Of a stretch of DNA of 64,000 nucleotides, positions 1 through 8,552 are shown piece by piece. This DNA is from Halorubrum halophilum (lineage in GTDB: Archaea > Halobacteriota > Halobacteria > Halobacteriales > Haloferacaceae). The notes below the pieces were generated by a model, which worked only from the letters and a program-made list of their open reading frames with translations, searched no databases and was not told where the DNA came from. How positions within the stretch are numbered: the stretch's first letter is position 1; each line of letters begins with the position of its first letter. A program made the translations under genes and the position numbers. The stretch covers positions 60,873-124,872 of the forward strand of contig NZ_BBJP01000005.1 in the NCBI RefSeq assembly GCF_000739595.1. Reading direction: 5' to 3'.

Positions 1-599
1 CTCCCAGACGCCGACGCTGACTCCGGTTCCGACTCCGCGTCGTCGCCGTCGGCCGTCATCGCGCGGAAGGCGGACGAGGGCTCGACCGGGTCGAGGCGAC
101 GGGCGCGGTCGCGGACGCCCTCCTCGGGCGGGCGTCGCTCCGGCGTATCGACCTCGCCGAGACGACTGGGGACGTGCTGGCCGGGACCGCCGATCACCCC
201 GGAGTGACCGTCGACGCCGACATCGCCGAGGCGGCTCCGGTCAGGGCCAACGAGGGGCTGCGATCGGCCGTCGACAACCTCGTCGAGAACGCGATCGAAC
301 ACGCCGGCCCAGAGGTCACCGTCCGCGACGGCGACGAGCGAGTCACGCTGACGGTCGCTGACGACGGCCCCGGGATCCCGCCCGAGCGCCGCGACTCGCT
401 TCTCGACGAAGGCGGCGTGACCGGGCTCGATCGCGGCGACGACGGTTCGGATGAGGGCGATACCGGGGACGGCGCGGTCGGCGGCCTCCAAATCGTCTCG
501 ACGCTCGTCGACCGCTACGGCGGCGACCTCGCGATCGGTGAGTCCGACCTCGGCGGGGCGCGGATCCAAGTCACACTCCCGCGGGCGGAGCCGAGATAG
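1..599 (+). CDS. Sensor histidine kinase, C-terminal part (5' partial, frameshifted)
   Basis: This is the ATP-binding half of a membrane or PAS-type sensor histidine kinase, which phosphorylates its own His and passes the phosphate on to a response regulator. The HATPase N box (VDNLVENAIEHA), the G1 box (VADDGPGIP) and the C-terminal LVDRYGGDL...GGARIQVTLP are visible. The 5' end lies outside the window. Frame 1 reads SAVIARKADEG up to about base 80. The expected continuation LDRVEATGAVADALL is in frame 3, where a stop lies at 18-20. One G appears to be missing in the run at 78-80. This is either a real inactivating deletion or an assembly error near a contig end. The family assignment is firm; intactness is not. 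Confidence 0.75.
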
Positions 600-714
600 G
601 GATCGTGAGCGGCCTCGGCGAGCGAGCGCTTCGCGGAGCGGCGAGCCGACTGCGTCCGGCGGGGGCCGCCGGCTCCGACACGTAAAAATCCCGGCCGCCC
701 CTCCGCGGTGACAC

Positions 715-2181
715 ATGGACCTCCCGCGGCTGCGGCGCGTCTGGACGCGCGTCTTCTCGCTCGCGTGGCCGGTCATGGCGGAGCAGACGTTCCGCACCGC
801 GATGCGGACGACCGACGTCCTCGTCACCGCGCTGTTCTCGCCGGCGGCCGTGGTCGCGATCGGGCTCGCCGACCTCTACGCCCGGTTTCCACTCCGGATC
901 GGGCTCGGCCTCGGGGGCGGCGCGATCGCGCTCTCCTCCCAGGACACCGGCGCGGGCGCGACCGACACCCGCGACGAGGCGGTGACGCAGGCGGTCCTCG
1001 TCGGCGCACTCGCTGGGATCCCCTTCGCGCTCTTCGGGCTCCTCTTCGGCGAGTACGCGATCGACGTGTTCGGGCGGCTCGTCGGCGAGCAAACCTCGCC
1101 GGAGGTCGTCGCCCTCGGCTCGACGTACCTCGCGATCGTTTTCGCGACCGCCCCCGCGCGCCACGTCGCCCTGGTCGCCGCCCGCGCGCTCCAGGGGACC
1201 GGCGACACCCGCACCCCGATGTACGTCAACGTCGCCGCCAACTCCGTCAACATCGCGGGCTCGGTCGCTCTCGGGCTCGGCCTGTTCGGCCTCCCGCGGC
1301 TGGAGGTCGTCGGCGTCGGCCTCGCGACCGCCGGCGCCAACGTGCTCACGGCCGGGCTCCTCTGTCTCGCCATTCGGGGCCCTTGGACCGAGGCGTCGTT
1401 CGCGCGTCCCCGGGACCTCACGATCGCGAGCCAACTCCTCCGAGTGAGCACGCCCCGCGTGCTCGAAGGATTCGGCTCGGAGATCGCCGAGTTCCCCTTC
1501 AACGCGCTCTTGCTCGGCTTCGGCGAGGCGGTCAACGCCGGGTTCCAGATCGGGCGGCGGGTGTACCAGCAGGTGACCGGCCCGCTCTCGCGCGGGTATA
1601 ACGTCGCCGCCTCGGTGCTCGTCGGCCAGTCGCTCGGCGCCGGCGACCCGGAGGAGGCTCGGTTCAACGGGTGGGCTGTCGCCGGGCTAGGCGTGTTCAC
1701 GGTCGGGTCGATCGGGATCGCTCTAGTCGCGCTCGCGCCCCGACTCGTCCCGCTCTTCACCGACGACGGCCCCACGGTCGCGTACGCGGTCGACTTCGCC
1801 CGCGTCTACGGGCTCGCCGGCGCCGCCTTGGTCTGCTTCTCCGCGCTCTCCGGGGCGCTGCAGGGGGCGAGCGAGACCCGGATCCCGCTCGTCGCTCGCG
1901 TGTCCGGCATGTTCAGCCTCTTCCTCGGGGCGTCGTGGCTGCTCGGACGCACGGCCGGATTCGGTCCGCAGGGCGCGTACGTCGGCGTGTCCCTCGCGTA
2001 CGCGTGGATGGCGCTCGTCGTCGCCGTCGGCTTCCGGTACTCTGGATGGGCCGACCGCGCCGCGGAGATGATGGCGGAACGGGGGATCGACGGCGCGAGC
2101 GACACGTCGCAGTCGAACGGTTCGTCGCCAGACGACGGTCCATCGACGGACGATCCGGCTCCCGACCGCGCATCGGAGTGA
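715..2181 (+). CDS. MATE family efflux transporter
   Basis: Integral membrane antiporter of the MATE (NorM/DinF) family, expected to export cationic or aromatic compounds in exchange for Na+ or H+. The 488 residues have about twelve hydrophobic segments arranged as two similar halves. The N-terminal LAWPVMAEQTFRTAMRTTDVL and the inner LARALQGTGDTRTPMYVN and LSGALQGASETRIPL stretches are the repeated MATE signatures. The tail after about residue 455 is polar, Ser/Asp-rich and probably cytoplasmic. The gene stands alone; the next gene starts 51 bases downstream with its own TATA box. The substrate cannot be told. Confidence 0.9.
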   Translation: MDLPRLRRVWTRVFSLAWPVMAEQTFRTAMRTTDVLVTALFSPAAVVAIGLADLYARFPLRIGLGLGGGAIALSSQDTGAGATDTRDEAVTQAVLVGALAGIPFALFGLLFGEYAIDVFGRLVGEQTSPEVVALGSTYLAIVFATAPARHVALVAARALQGTGDTRTPMYVNVAANSVNIAGSVALGLGLFGLPRLEVVGVGLATAGANVLTAGLLCLAIRGPWTEASFARPRDLTIASQLLRVSTPRVLEGFGSEIAEFPFNALLLGFGEAVNAGFQIGRRVYQQVTGPLSRGYNVAASVLVGQSLGAGDPEEARFNGWAVAGLGVFTVGSIGIALVALAPRLVPLFTDDGPTVAYAVDFARVYGLAGAALVCFSALSGALQGASETRIPLVARVSGMFSLFLGASWLLGRTAGFGPQGAYVGVSLAYAWMALVVAVGFRYSGWADRAAEMMAERGIDGASDTSQSNGSSPDDGPSTDDPAPDRASE

Positions 2182-2231
2182 CCGACCGAATCGCTCGGGC
2201 TTTTAAGTATGAGACGGTCGAATCGGTCCGC

Positions 2232-3740
2232 ATGGACCTGTCAGCCGCGGTCTCCGCTACTGCGTCGACCCTCCGGCGGCGACCCGCCGACCTCCTCCCG
2301 TTTTATTTCCTCGGCACGGCGGTCCCCGTCGTCGCCCGGATGGGGCTCTTCGTCGCGCTCGCCGGAACGTACCTCCACTACGAGCTGACCGGTCGGCTCG
2401 ACGACGCGCGCCAAGCGCTCGCCGAACTGGACCTGACGCCGCCCGACACGCAGGACCCCGAGGCGGTCCAGGCGTGGGTCGACAGCGCGGCGCCGGCGCT
2501 CGAACCGCTCGCGTCGCCGACCGCGATCCTCCTCGTGGCCGCCGGCACGGTCGTGACGCTCCTCTTGGCGCTCCTGACGTACGCCGCCGTCTCCGCCGGA
2601 CAGATGTCCGCGGTCGCGGGTCGGGTCCGCGGCGGGCGCGGGCTCACGGCCGGAATCGCCGGCGTGCGAGGGCGCTGGCTCACGTTCCTCGGCCTCTACG
2701 TCGCCGAGTTCCTGCTGTGGGTGGGGATGTCGCTGCTCGCCGCGCTCGCAATCGGCGGCGCGTTCCTCGTCAGCCCCTTCCTCGGTGCCGTCGTCGCGCT
2801 GCTCGCGCTGCTCGTCGGGCTGATCGTCCTGCTCCTCGTCCGCGCGGTGTTCGCGTTCGCCCCGGCTGCGGTCGTCGTTGACGACGCGGGCGTGGTCGGC
2901 GCCGTCGAGGGAGCCGGCGGGTTCATCCGAGCGAACCCCGTCGACGCTCTCGCGTACCTCGTCGTCGCCGTCGGCGTGCTCGTGGCGGTCTCCTCGGCCG
3001 CATCTGCGCTCGCGTTTGTCGGGGGCGGAGCCGCCGTCGCGCTCGCCAGTGCGGTCGTCGCCGCTCCCGCCCTCGATCTGCTCAAAACAGTCTTGTACGG
3101 CGACCACCGCGGGGTAGTCGCGCCCGTCGAGCCGGTCGACACCCGGCTCCGCGACCAGTTCGTCGGGGGCGTCCGCCGCGGCTGGCGGGAGATGACCGGG
3201 TTCGTCCGGCGAACCCCCGGCCTGCACGCGGTCGCGATCCTCGTCGGCGTCGGATTCGGCGCGATCGGCTGGCTCGCCGTCGACCCCTTCGTCGGCGCGG
3301 TCACCACGTCCATCGAGTCGCGGCTGGTCGGCCACCTCCCGCCGACGGCCGCGCTCAACTTCTTCGGGAACAACTGGTCGGTCGCGATAGCGACCTCGTT
3401 CGGCGGCGTCGCGCTCGTGGTCCCCGCGCTCTCGTCGATCGCGTTCAACGGTCTCGCGCTCGGCGCCACCGCGGCGTTGGAGGAGAACCTCGCCGCGCTG
3501 CTCGCGTTCGTCGTTCCCCACGGGATCCTCGAAATCCCCGCGCTGTTCGTCTCCGGCGCGCTGGGGATCCACCTCGGGATCGTCTCGTGGCGGGCGTTCC
3601 GCGGCCGCCTGTCCCGAGAGGCGTTCGCCGACGCGCTGGAGAACGCCTTTTGGGCACTGATGGGCGTCGGCGTGTTACTCGCGGTCGCCGGCGTCATCGA
3701 GGGATTCGTCAGCCCCTACTACTGGCAGCCGTTTCTCTAG
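2232..3740 (+). CDS. SpoIIM-like (stage II sporulation protein M family) membrane protein
   Basis: Polytopic membrane protein of 502 residues with a DUF95/SpoIIM-type C-terminal half (SIAFNGLALGATAALEE, PHGILEIPALFVSGALG). In bacteria SpoIIM belongs to an envelope-remodelling complex; archaeal members have no proven role. The N-terminal half has several extra membrane segments and resembles a DUF4013-like or glycerophosphoryl-diester-phosphodiesterase membrane region. The start at 2232 is chosen over far upstream in-frame starts because a TATA box, TTTTAA at 2201-2206, sits 26 bases ahead, which fits a leaderless mRNA, and because translation upstream runs through the MATE gene in another frame. 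Confidence 0.82.
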   Translation: MDLSAAVSATASTLRRRPADLLPFYFLGTAVPVVARMGLFVALAGTYLHYELTGRLDDARQALAELDLTPPDTQDPEAVQAWVDSAAPALEPLASPTAILLVAAGTVVTLLLALLTYAAVSAGQMSAVAGRVRGGRGLTAGIAGVRGRWLTFLGLYVAEFLLWVGMSLLAALAIGGAFLVSPFLGAVVALLALLVGLIVLLLVRAVFAFAPAAVVVDDAGVVGAVEGAGGFIRANPVDALAYLVVAVGVLVAVSSAASALAFVGGGAAVALASAVVAAPALDLLKTVLYGDHRGVVAPVEPVDTRLRDQFVGGVRRGWREMTGFVRRTPGLHAVAILVGVGFGAIGWLAVDPFVGAVTTSIESRLVGHLPPTAALNFFGNNWSVAIATSFGGVALVVPALSSIAFNGLALGATAALEENLAALLAFVVPHGILEIPALFVSGALGIHLGIVSWRAFRGRLSREAFADALENAFWALMGVGVLLAVAGVIEGFVSPYYWQPFL

Positions 3741-3833
3741 GCGACGACCGCTCCCGATCTGTCTCCGTCCGTTTTCCGCGCCTTCCACTCCCGCCCGTAC
3801 GTTCAAGTCTCTCCGCCTCGAATCCTGACCTGT

Positions 3834-4334
3834 ATGACGCGACGCGATCCATTCACCGAGATAGAGGACCTGATCGAACGGATGGGGCGGGAGTTCGAGG
3901 AGCTCGGCGGCACGCTCGACACGCCTGGGCCCGGCGTCCCCGGATACCCCGCCCGCCGCGACGTCGCCGTCGACCTGATCGAGGGCGACGAGGAGATCAC
4001 CGTGCTCGCCGACCTCCCCGGCTTCGACGCCGACGAGATCGAGGTGGAACTCCACGACGACGCGCTCTCGATCGCCGCCACCCGCGAGGAGACGCGGGAC
4101 GCGGAGGCGACCGTCGGCGAGAGCGATCCGGATGCTGATGATGCGGCGGGCGAAGGGGACGTTCGCTATCACCGGCGCGAGCGCCGCCGCCGCGCGGTGT
4201 CGCGCCGGATTCCGATCCCCGAGCCGGTCGAACGCGACGGCACGACCGCCTCGTACGACGACGGCGTACTCACCGTCACCCTTCCCAAGCGGTCGTCGCC
4301 GGACGACGCCGGTCATAGCATCGACGTGAACTGA
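3834..4334 (+). CDS. Hsp20/alpha-crystallin small heat-shock protein (first of two)
   Basis: ATP-independent holdase chaperone of 166 residues. It shows the alpha-crystallin domain from VDLIEGDEEITVLADLPGFD to the closing GVLTVTLPK motif. The start TRRDPFTEIEDLIERMGREFEEL is the usual archaeal Hsp20 amphipathic N-terminus. An acidic loop of about 25 residues (near 95-120) is inserted in the domain, which the following paralogue has in much shorter form. It is followed at 118 bases by that second Hsp20 gene, so the pair probably arose by tandem duplication followed by divergence. No strong TATA box is visible. Confidence 0.92.
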   Translation: MTRRDPFTEIEDLIERMGREFEELGGTLDTPGPGVPGYPARRDVAVDLIEGDEEITVLADLPGFDADEIEVELHDDALSIAATREETRDAEATVGESDPDADDAAGEGDVRYHRRERRRRAVSRRIPIPEPVERDGTTASYDDGVLTVTLPKRSSPDDAGHSIDVN

Positions 4335-4441
4335 CCGGCCGGAGATCGGGTTCTCTCGTCGTCGTTTCGTACCTCTGGAGTCGGCTGCCACGGGCTATCA
4401 GCTATCCTGTTGTCTTTAATACCACAGATCACGTCCCTATG

Positions 4442-4448
4442 GGTGATC
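4442..4448 (+). promoter_or_regulatory. Shine-Dalgarno GGTGATC before second Hsp20 gene
   Basis: GGTGATC is complementary to the 3' end of haloarchaeal 16S rRNA and lies 3 bases before the ATG at 4452. It fixes that start over an upstream in-frame ATG at 4410. A TATA-like CTTTAAT at 4414-4420 is consistent with a short 5' leader, unusual here because most genes in the window look leaderless. Confidence 0.6.
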
Positions 4449-4451
4449 ATC

Positions 4452-4880
4452 ATGAACAGAACCAACCCCTTCGACGAGATCGAGCAGTTCCTCGGCCGCG
4501 CCTCCCTCGGCGGCGACCGCGCGTGGGGGCGTGACCTCCGGACCACCGATATCGACGTGGCCGAGTACGACGACGAGTTCGTCGTCGTGGCCGACCTCCC
4601 GGGATACGACCGCGAGGACATCGACGTACGGGCGACGGAGGGGCGGCTCACGATCACCGCCGAGCGCGACGCGGAGCGCGAGGACGGAGAGAGCGAGGAC
4701 GCGGACCGACGGTATCTCCGACGCGAGCGGCGTCACGAGTCGACCACCCGGTCCGTCGACCTTCCGAGACCCGTCGTTGACGAGGCCGCGAGCGCGACGT
4801 ACCGCCACGGCGTGCTCACGGTCACGCTCCCGAAGGCCGTCGAAGAGGCGGACGACGGCCACCCGATCGACGTGGCGTAG
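4452..4880 (+). CDS. Hsp20/alpha-crystallin small heat-shock protein (second of two)
   Basis: Small holdase chaperone, 142 residues. The N-terminus MNRTNPFDEIEQFLGR is followed by an alpha-crystallin domain (VAEYDDEFVVVADLPGYDREDI... to GVLTVTLPK). It shares the domain pattern with the gene immediately upstream but has a shorter internal loop and no Pro/Gly linker, so the two may form different oligomers. The start at 4452 is supported by the Shine-Dalgarno match directly ahead. A T7 run at 4894-4900 follows the stop and probably ends the transcript. Confidence 0.92.
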   Translation: MNRTNPFDEIEQFLGRASLGGDRAWGRDLRTTDIDVAEYDDEFVVVADLPGYDREDIDVRATEGRLTITAERDAEREDGESEDADRRYLRRERRHESTTRSVDLPRPVVDEAASATYRHGVLTVTLPKAVEEADDGHPIDVA

Positions 4881-4893
4881 GGTCCGAGTCCGG

Positions 4894-4900
4894 TTTTTTT
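4894..4900 (+). terminator. Oligo-T terminator after Hsp20 genes
   Basis: Seven consecutive T residues 14 bases after the stop codon of the second Hsp20 gene, the usual form of intrinsic archaeal terminator. It is conspicuous in this GC-rich setting. Confidence 0.5.
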
Positions 4901-4965
4901 CACTCCCCCCGACGTTCTCCCTCCCCGCCGACACCTTCTCCACGCGCCCCGTGCTACACGAACAC

Positions 4966-5598
4966 ATGGCCGACGCCGACCACGAGACGGCGCGCCGCGA
5001 ACTCGTCGCCGGGCTCCGTCGCCGGCTTGACGTCGACGACCGAACGCTCGCGGCGCTCGAGTCGGTGCCGCGCCACGCGTTCGTCCCAGAGCGCCTACAG
5101 TCCCGCGCCTACGCCGACCGGCCGCTCCCGATCGGCCACGATCAGACGATCAGCGCGCCGCACATGGTCGCGGTCATGACCGACCTGCTCGACGTGGAAC
5201 CCGGCGACAGGGTGTTCGAGGTCGGCACGGGCTGCGGCTACCACGCCGCCGTCGTCGCCGAAGTCGCCGGTCCGGAGAACGTCTACAGTGTCGAGTACGT
5301 CCCGGAGCTGGCCGAGGCGGCCCGCGACCGGCTCCGGCGGCTCGGGTACGACGTGACTGTCCGCGCCGGCGACGGGCGGACGGCGTTCCCCGACGAAGCG
5401 CCCTTCGACGCCGCGTACCTGACCTGTGCGCCGACTGACGGGGTTCCCGATCCGATTGTCGACCGCGTGCGGACGGGCGGTCGGATCGTCGCGCCGGTCG
5501 GTCGCGCCGGCGCACAGCGGCTCGTTAGACTGACAGTCGGGGATGATGGCGTCGACCGCGAGAACCACGGGGGCGTCCGGTTCGTTCCGATGCAGTGA
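4966..5598 (+). CDS. pcm: Protein-L-isoaspartate O-methyltransferase
   Basis: Repairs isoaspartyl residues in aged proteins by SAM-dependent methylation. The 210 residues match the family length. The substrate motif PIGHDQTISAPHM (residues 55-67, with the conserved Ser) and SAM motif I EVGTGCGYH (85-93) are intact, followed by ENVYSVEYVPEL (motif II region). The ATG at 4966 gives the usual N-terminus; in-frame upstream sequence is the shadow of the Hsp20 gene. A second, diverged PCMT-like gene follows after 87 bases. Confidence 0.92.
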   Translation: MADADHETARRELVAGLRRRLDVDDRTLAALESVPRHAFVPERLQSRAYADRPLPIGHDQTISAPHMVAVMTDLLDVEPGDRVFEVGTGCGYHAAVVAEVAGPENVYSVEYVPELAEAARDRLRRLGYDVTVRAGDGRTAFPDEAPFDAAYLTCAPTDGVPDPIVDRVRTGGRIVAPVGRAGAQRLVRLTVGDDGVDRENHGGVRFVPMQ

Positions 5599-5685
5599 GG
5601 GACGGTGCGGTGTGGTGACTGTTGCGATGACGAGCAGTGCGACGCCGAGCGAGCGCTTTTAGAGGGCCGAGCACCGAGTCGGGCT

Positions 5686-6501
5686 ATGGACGAGGCGTCG
5701 CTTCGGGCCGACATGATCGAGGGGCTCGAACACCAGATCGGCGAGACGCTGGACGAGCCCGTGCTGGCGGCGCTCCAGCGCGTCTCCCGGGACCCGTTCG
5801 TCGACGACGCTCCGACGACCGGGGGCGAGACCGGCCGGGGTAGCGGGGGCGGCGGGAACGGAGACCGGTCGCTCGAGCTCGCGACCGTCGTGCGGCTGAT
5901 CTCCGCGCTCGACGTCGCCGAGGGCGACGAGGTGCTCGTCGTGGGTGCCGGCGTCGGCTATTCGGTCGCGCTGCTCGCCGAGATCGCGGGCGCGAAGCGC
6001 GTCCACGCAGTTGACATCGACCGCGAGGCAGTCGCGATCGCTCGCTCGAACCTCTCGACGGCCGGATACGACGCCGTCCTCGTCGACCGACGCGACGGGG
6101 CGAACGGGCTGCCCGAGTACGCTCCATACGACCGGATCCTCCTCGAAGCCGGCGTCGTTGAGCCGCCGCGCGCGCTCCGCGAGCAGCTCGCCGACGGGGG
6201 TCGGATCGTCTATCCCCGCGGGACAGCGGTCCAGACGCTCGCCGCGATCGAACCCTCTCCGGACGGAACCGCGTCCGACGGCGTCACCGCCGACGCGGCC
6301 GACGACGATGACGCACCGTCCGGGTTCCGGACCGTCGAGACGGCCGGTCCGGCGCGGCTCCAGCCGATGCTCGTCGACGGAGAGCAGCGCGGCGTCGAGC
6401 GAAACCGCACGCACCGTGAGGACGCCGAGCGCGCCGAGCAAGGGCACTTCGCGCGGCACGGCTGGGAGCAGGACTGGATCGACTGGGACGACCGGCTGTA
6501 A
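5686..6501 (+). CDS. PCMT-like SAM methyltransferase paralogue lacking the substrate motif
   Basis: A 271-residue protein homologous to the preceding isoaspartate methyltransferase. It keeps the Rossmann SAM site (VLVVGAGVGYSVALL) and the acidic loop VHAVDID. Where the active enzyme has TISAP, this protein reads SLELA after a Gly-rich linker (GGETGRGSGGGG), so the conserved Ser is gone. It also has a C-terminal extension ending EQDWIDWDDRL. A TATA-like CTTTTAG about 27 bases before the ATG supports a leaderless start at 5686 rather than 5605. Function unknown: a different substrate or a regulatory pseudo-enzyme is possible. The broken tnpB ends 7 bases beyond its stop on the other strand. Confidence 0.8.
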   Translation: MDEASLRADMIEGLEHQIGETLDEPVLAALQRVSRDPFVDDAPTTGGETGRGSGGGGNGDRSLELATVVRLISALDVAEGDEVLVVGAGVGYSVALLAEIAGAKRVHAVDIDREAVAIARSNLSTAGYDAVLVDRRDGANGLPEYAPYDRILLEAGVVEPPRALREQLADGGRIVYPRGTAVQTLAAIEPSPDGTASDGVTADAADDDDAPSGFRTVETAGPARLQPMLVDGEQRGVERNRTHREDAERAEQGHFARHGWEQDWIDWDDRL

Positions 6502-7900
6502 ACTACCCTACTCGCTCACGGCGTTGCCGTTCGCTTTGTTGAGGATGGGGCTTTCGCGTGGACTCCCGTTCTGGCCATCGCTGGCAGGTTCGTAATCACC
6601 ATTCACGTTCAATGTCCCGCGATTCAAGCGCACGTTTACGGGTGCGCCTCCGCTCGACGACGTTTGCGCCGAGCGGAGATGCTTCAGGCCGATGTTCTTC
6701 GCCGCGTTGTAGTCTGCATGGGGAGAGTATTCGCACTTGAGACACTCAAACTCGTCCTGTCTGTTCGAAGCGGGGCGGTTGTCCTCGTGAGTGAACCCGC
6801 ACTTGGAACACCGCTGGCTCGTGTACGCAGGACTTACTTGTTCGACCGAGATCCCGACGATTTCGGCTTTGTAGTCGACGTACTCGAACAGCCGTCGGAA
6901 CGCCCATGCGTGGAACTTCTTGGCGTTCGGCATCCGCTCACGAATACCGGTCAGGTTCTCGAACGCGATCACGTCACAGTCGTATTCGACGGCTTCTGCG
7001 ACGAGTTCTTTCGAGACGGTGTGTAAGAAGTGGTCGTAGCGCCCCGTCTCGGTACGTCCGACTGACTGGATGGTTTCGTGGGCGGCCCGCGTCCCACCTG
7101 TTGGAGCGAGCCGCGCCGCTTCTCGAACTCGCGGTGCCAATGGTTCAGCTCTGCGCCGTTCCAGAATGTCCCTGTCGAGGTGACGGCGACGTGTTCGATG
7201 CCGAGGTCAACGCCGAGGACTGTGCTGTGCTCAGCGGTGCCATCGTCGGCAGTCTCGGACTCCATGTCCGCCTTTGTGCGGACGTGAAGGTAGAACTCGC
7301 CGTCGCGGTAGTGGAGTTCTGCACCCGTCACTTCGTAATCGTCGTTGAACAGATACTCCGAGTGGGGCGTCTCGCGGTCCTCGTCGGGGAGAACGTACCT
7401 TGCGGTGATACGTCCCTCAACGGTCGAGAGCGTCGCGTGGTCGTCGTTGAACGTGGCACAGCGTTTGTCGTAGACGAGCGTGGGAGCGGAGAAGCGCGGC
7501 TTCCCCGCGTAGTCGCCCTGTTTCCAGCGCGCGACGACGCTCTGGACAGCGTCGGCAGCCTTGTTGCGGGCGTTCTGGACGAGATTCGCTTGGAGCCGTG
7601 TCTCGGCTCGCACGTCGTCGTAGGTCTCGCGTTGGAGTTGGGCTTTGCTCGTGGTCTTGTACTCGTCTTGCCACGCGTGATCGACGACGTAGTTGGCGGC
7701 CCACAGGAACTCGGAGATGGTCTCGTGGAGGAGGTCGGCGTCGCTGTCGGCCACGTCGAGTTTGACGGGGACCGTGCGACGTACCTCCATCCGTATTTCA
7801 GATGTTCCTCTTACTTTTTATATTAGTAACGATTCGGTGGGAGCCAGTAAGCCATTGACCGAGGAGCGTGCCATCGCAGGTTGAGTTTCTTCCCGATCTA
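6502..7900 (-). mobile_element. IS1341/IS605-type insertion element (tnpB only), ends approximate
   Basis: A tnpB-only member of the IS200/IS605 superfamily; no tnpA is present on either side. The right end is jammed against the stop codon of the upstream methyltransferase gene (6501). The left end lies somewhere between the tnpB promoter (7815-7823) and the gene beginning after 7975. These elements make no target duplication, so exact ends cannot be read by eye. The 7858-7935 stretch holds a repeated CGCTCC and an outer CCCGA/TCGGG pairing that may be the subterminal hairpin. Confidence 0.6.
6508..7790 (-). pseudogene. tnpB: RNA-guided endonuclease TnpB, disrupted by a -1 frameshift
   Basis: TnpB cuts DNA guided by an RNA made from the element's 3' end. 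The N-terminal part (7790 to about 7095) includes VLGVDLGIE with RuvC Asp195. The rest continues in another frame with DVIAFENL (RuvC Glu), the zinc ribbon CSKC...CLKC and [11 protein letters not shown] (third RuvC acid). The break falls after SLQQ, where CAG GTGGGACGCGG lacks one base needed to read on into GTRAAHET. All catalytic residues survive on either side, so the lesion is recent or a sequencing error. The promoter TATATAAAAAG-like box at 7815-7823 is intact, 25-33 bases before the start. Confidence 0.85.
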
Positions 7901-7951
7901 CTCGCTCCCTTCGGTCGCTCCTTGAGGTCGGGGGCTCCATCTTGAATTGTG

Positions 7952-7999
7952 CTGATCACTCCGCGACCACCAGCACTGATCACTCCGCGACGACCAGCA
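7952..7999. repeat. 24-bp tandem duplication over a gene 3' end
   Basis: CTGATCACTCCGCGA followed by CSACCAGCA occurs at 7952-7975 and again at 7976-7999 with one mismatch. The second copy contains the stop and last seven codons of the next minus-strand gene, so the first copy is an untranslated echo just beyond the stop, beside the insertion element. Confidence 0.85.
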
Positions 8000-8456
8000 C
8001 CTCCGTGTTCCCGCGCTCGTCGACGTAGTCCCCTTCCGCCGGCGGTTTCACCTCGACGGTGAGAGTCCCGTCCGGTTGATTCGGCCCGAGTTTCGGATCG
8101 ACATCGATCGTTGCGGTCCCGTCTGAATCGGTTGTTCCGGTAGCCACGCCGTCGATCTGTGCCGATCCGCTCCGTACGATCACCGTCGCGTCCGCGACGC
8201 GAGAGCCGTCGGGGTCGACGACGGCGACGTCGAGCGACTGCTCGCCCGGCGTCGTCACCTCCGGCTGCGGCTGCGCGTCGAGTTCCGTCGCGGCCAGCCC
8301 GTCGATGTCGCCGATCATCCCCATCATCACGCTGAGGCTCGCGACGCCGACGACGAGGGCGATGACCAGCCTGACTGGCAGCCCCTCGATCGCCCGACGA
8401 TCCGAGCGAAACGATCGGTCGTTCGCTGTGCGTCCGTCCCGTTTCGAGTGCGGCAT
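7980..8456 (-). CDS. Membrane-anchored carboxypeptidase-regulatory-like domain protein
   Basis: A 158-residue protein with a basic cytoplasmic N-terminus (SKRDGRTANDRSFRSDRR), one membrane segment (LVIALVVGVASLSVMMGMIG) and an exported Ig/CarboxypepD_reg-like beta domain (SLDVAVVDPDGSRVADATVIV ... GTTDSDGTATIDVDP). Such domains are structural modules of cell-surface proteins; no specific function can be assigned. The start at 8456 is preferred over an in-frame start at 8732 because a TATA-like GTTTATCAG (minus strand, about 8478-8486) lies 25-30 bases upstream and the longer version would overlap the divergent HerA-like gene. The last 24 bases are tandemly duplicated just past the stop. Confidence 0.72.
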   Translation of the reverse strand: MPHSKRDGRTANDRSFRSDRRAIEGLPVRLVIALVVGVASLSVMMGMIGDIDGLAATELDAQPQPEVTTPGEQSLDVAVVDPDGSRVADATVIVRSGSAQIDGVATGTTDSDGTATIDVDPKLGPNQPDGTLTVEVKPPAEGDYVDERGNTEVLVVAE

Positions 8457-8552
8457 ACCGCCGGTGGCCGCGGTATCACTGATAAACGGCCGGATGGATC
8501 GATGGGCCGTCTCGCCCCGACCCTTTTGTGCGATACCGCGGCTACCGCGCCT

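Noticed and set aside
7080..7110. Programmed frameshifting in tnpB
   Set aside because: No slippery heptamer or downstream structure is apparent and TnpB proteins are not known to be made this way; a simple deletion explains it.
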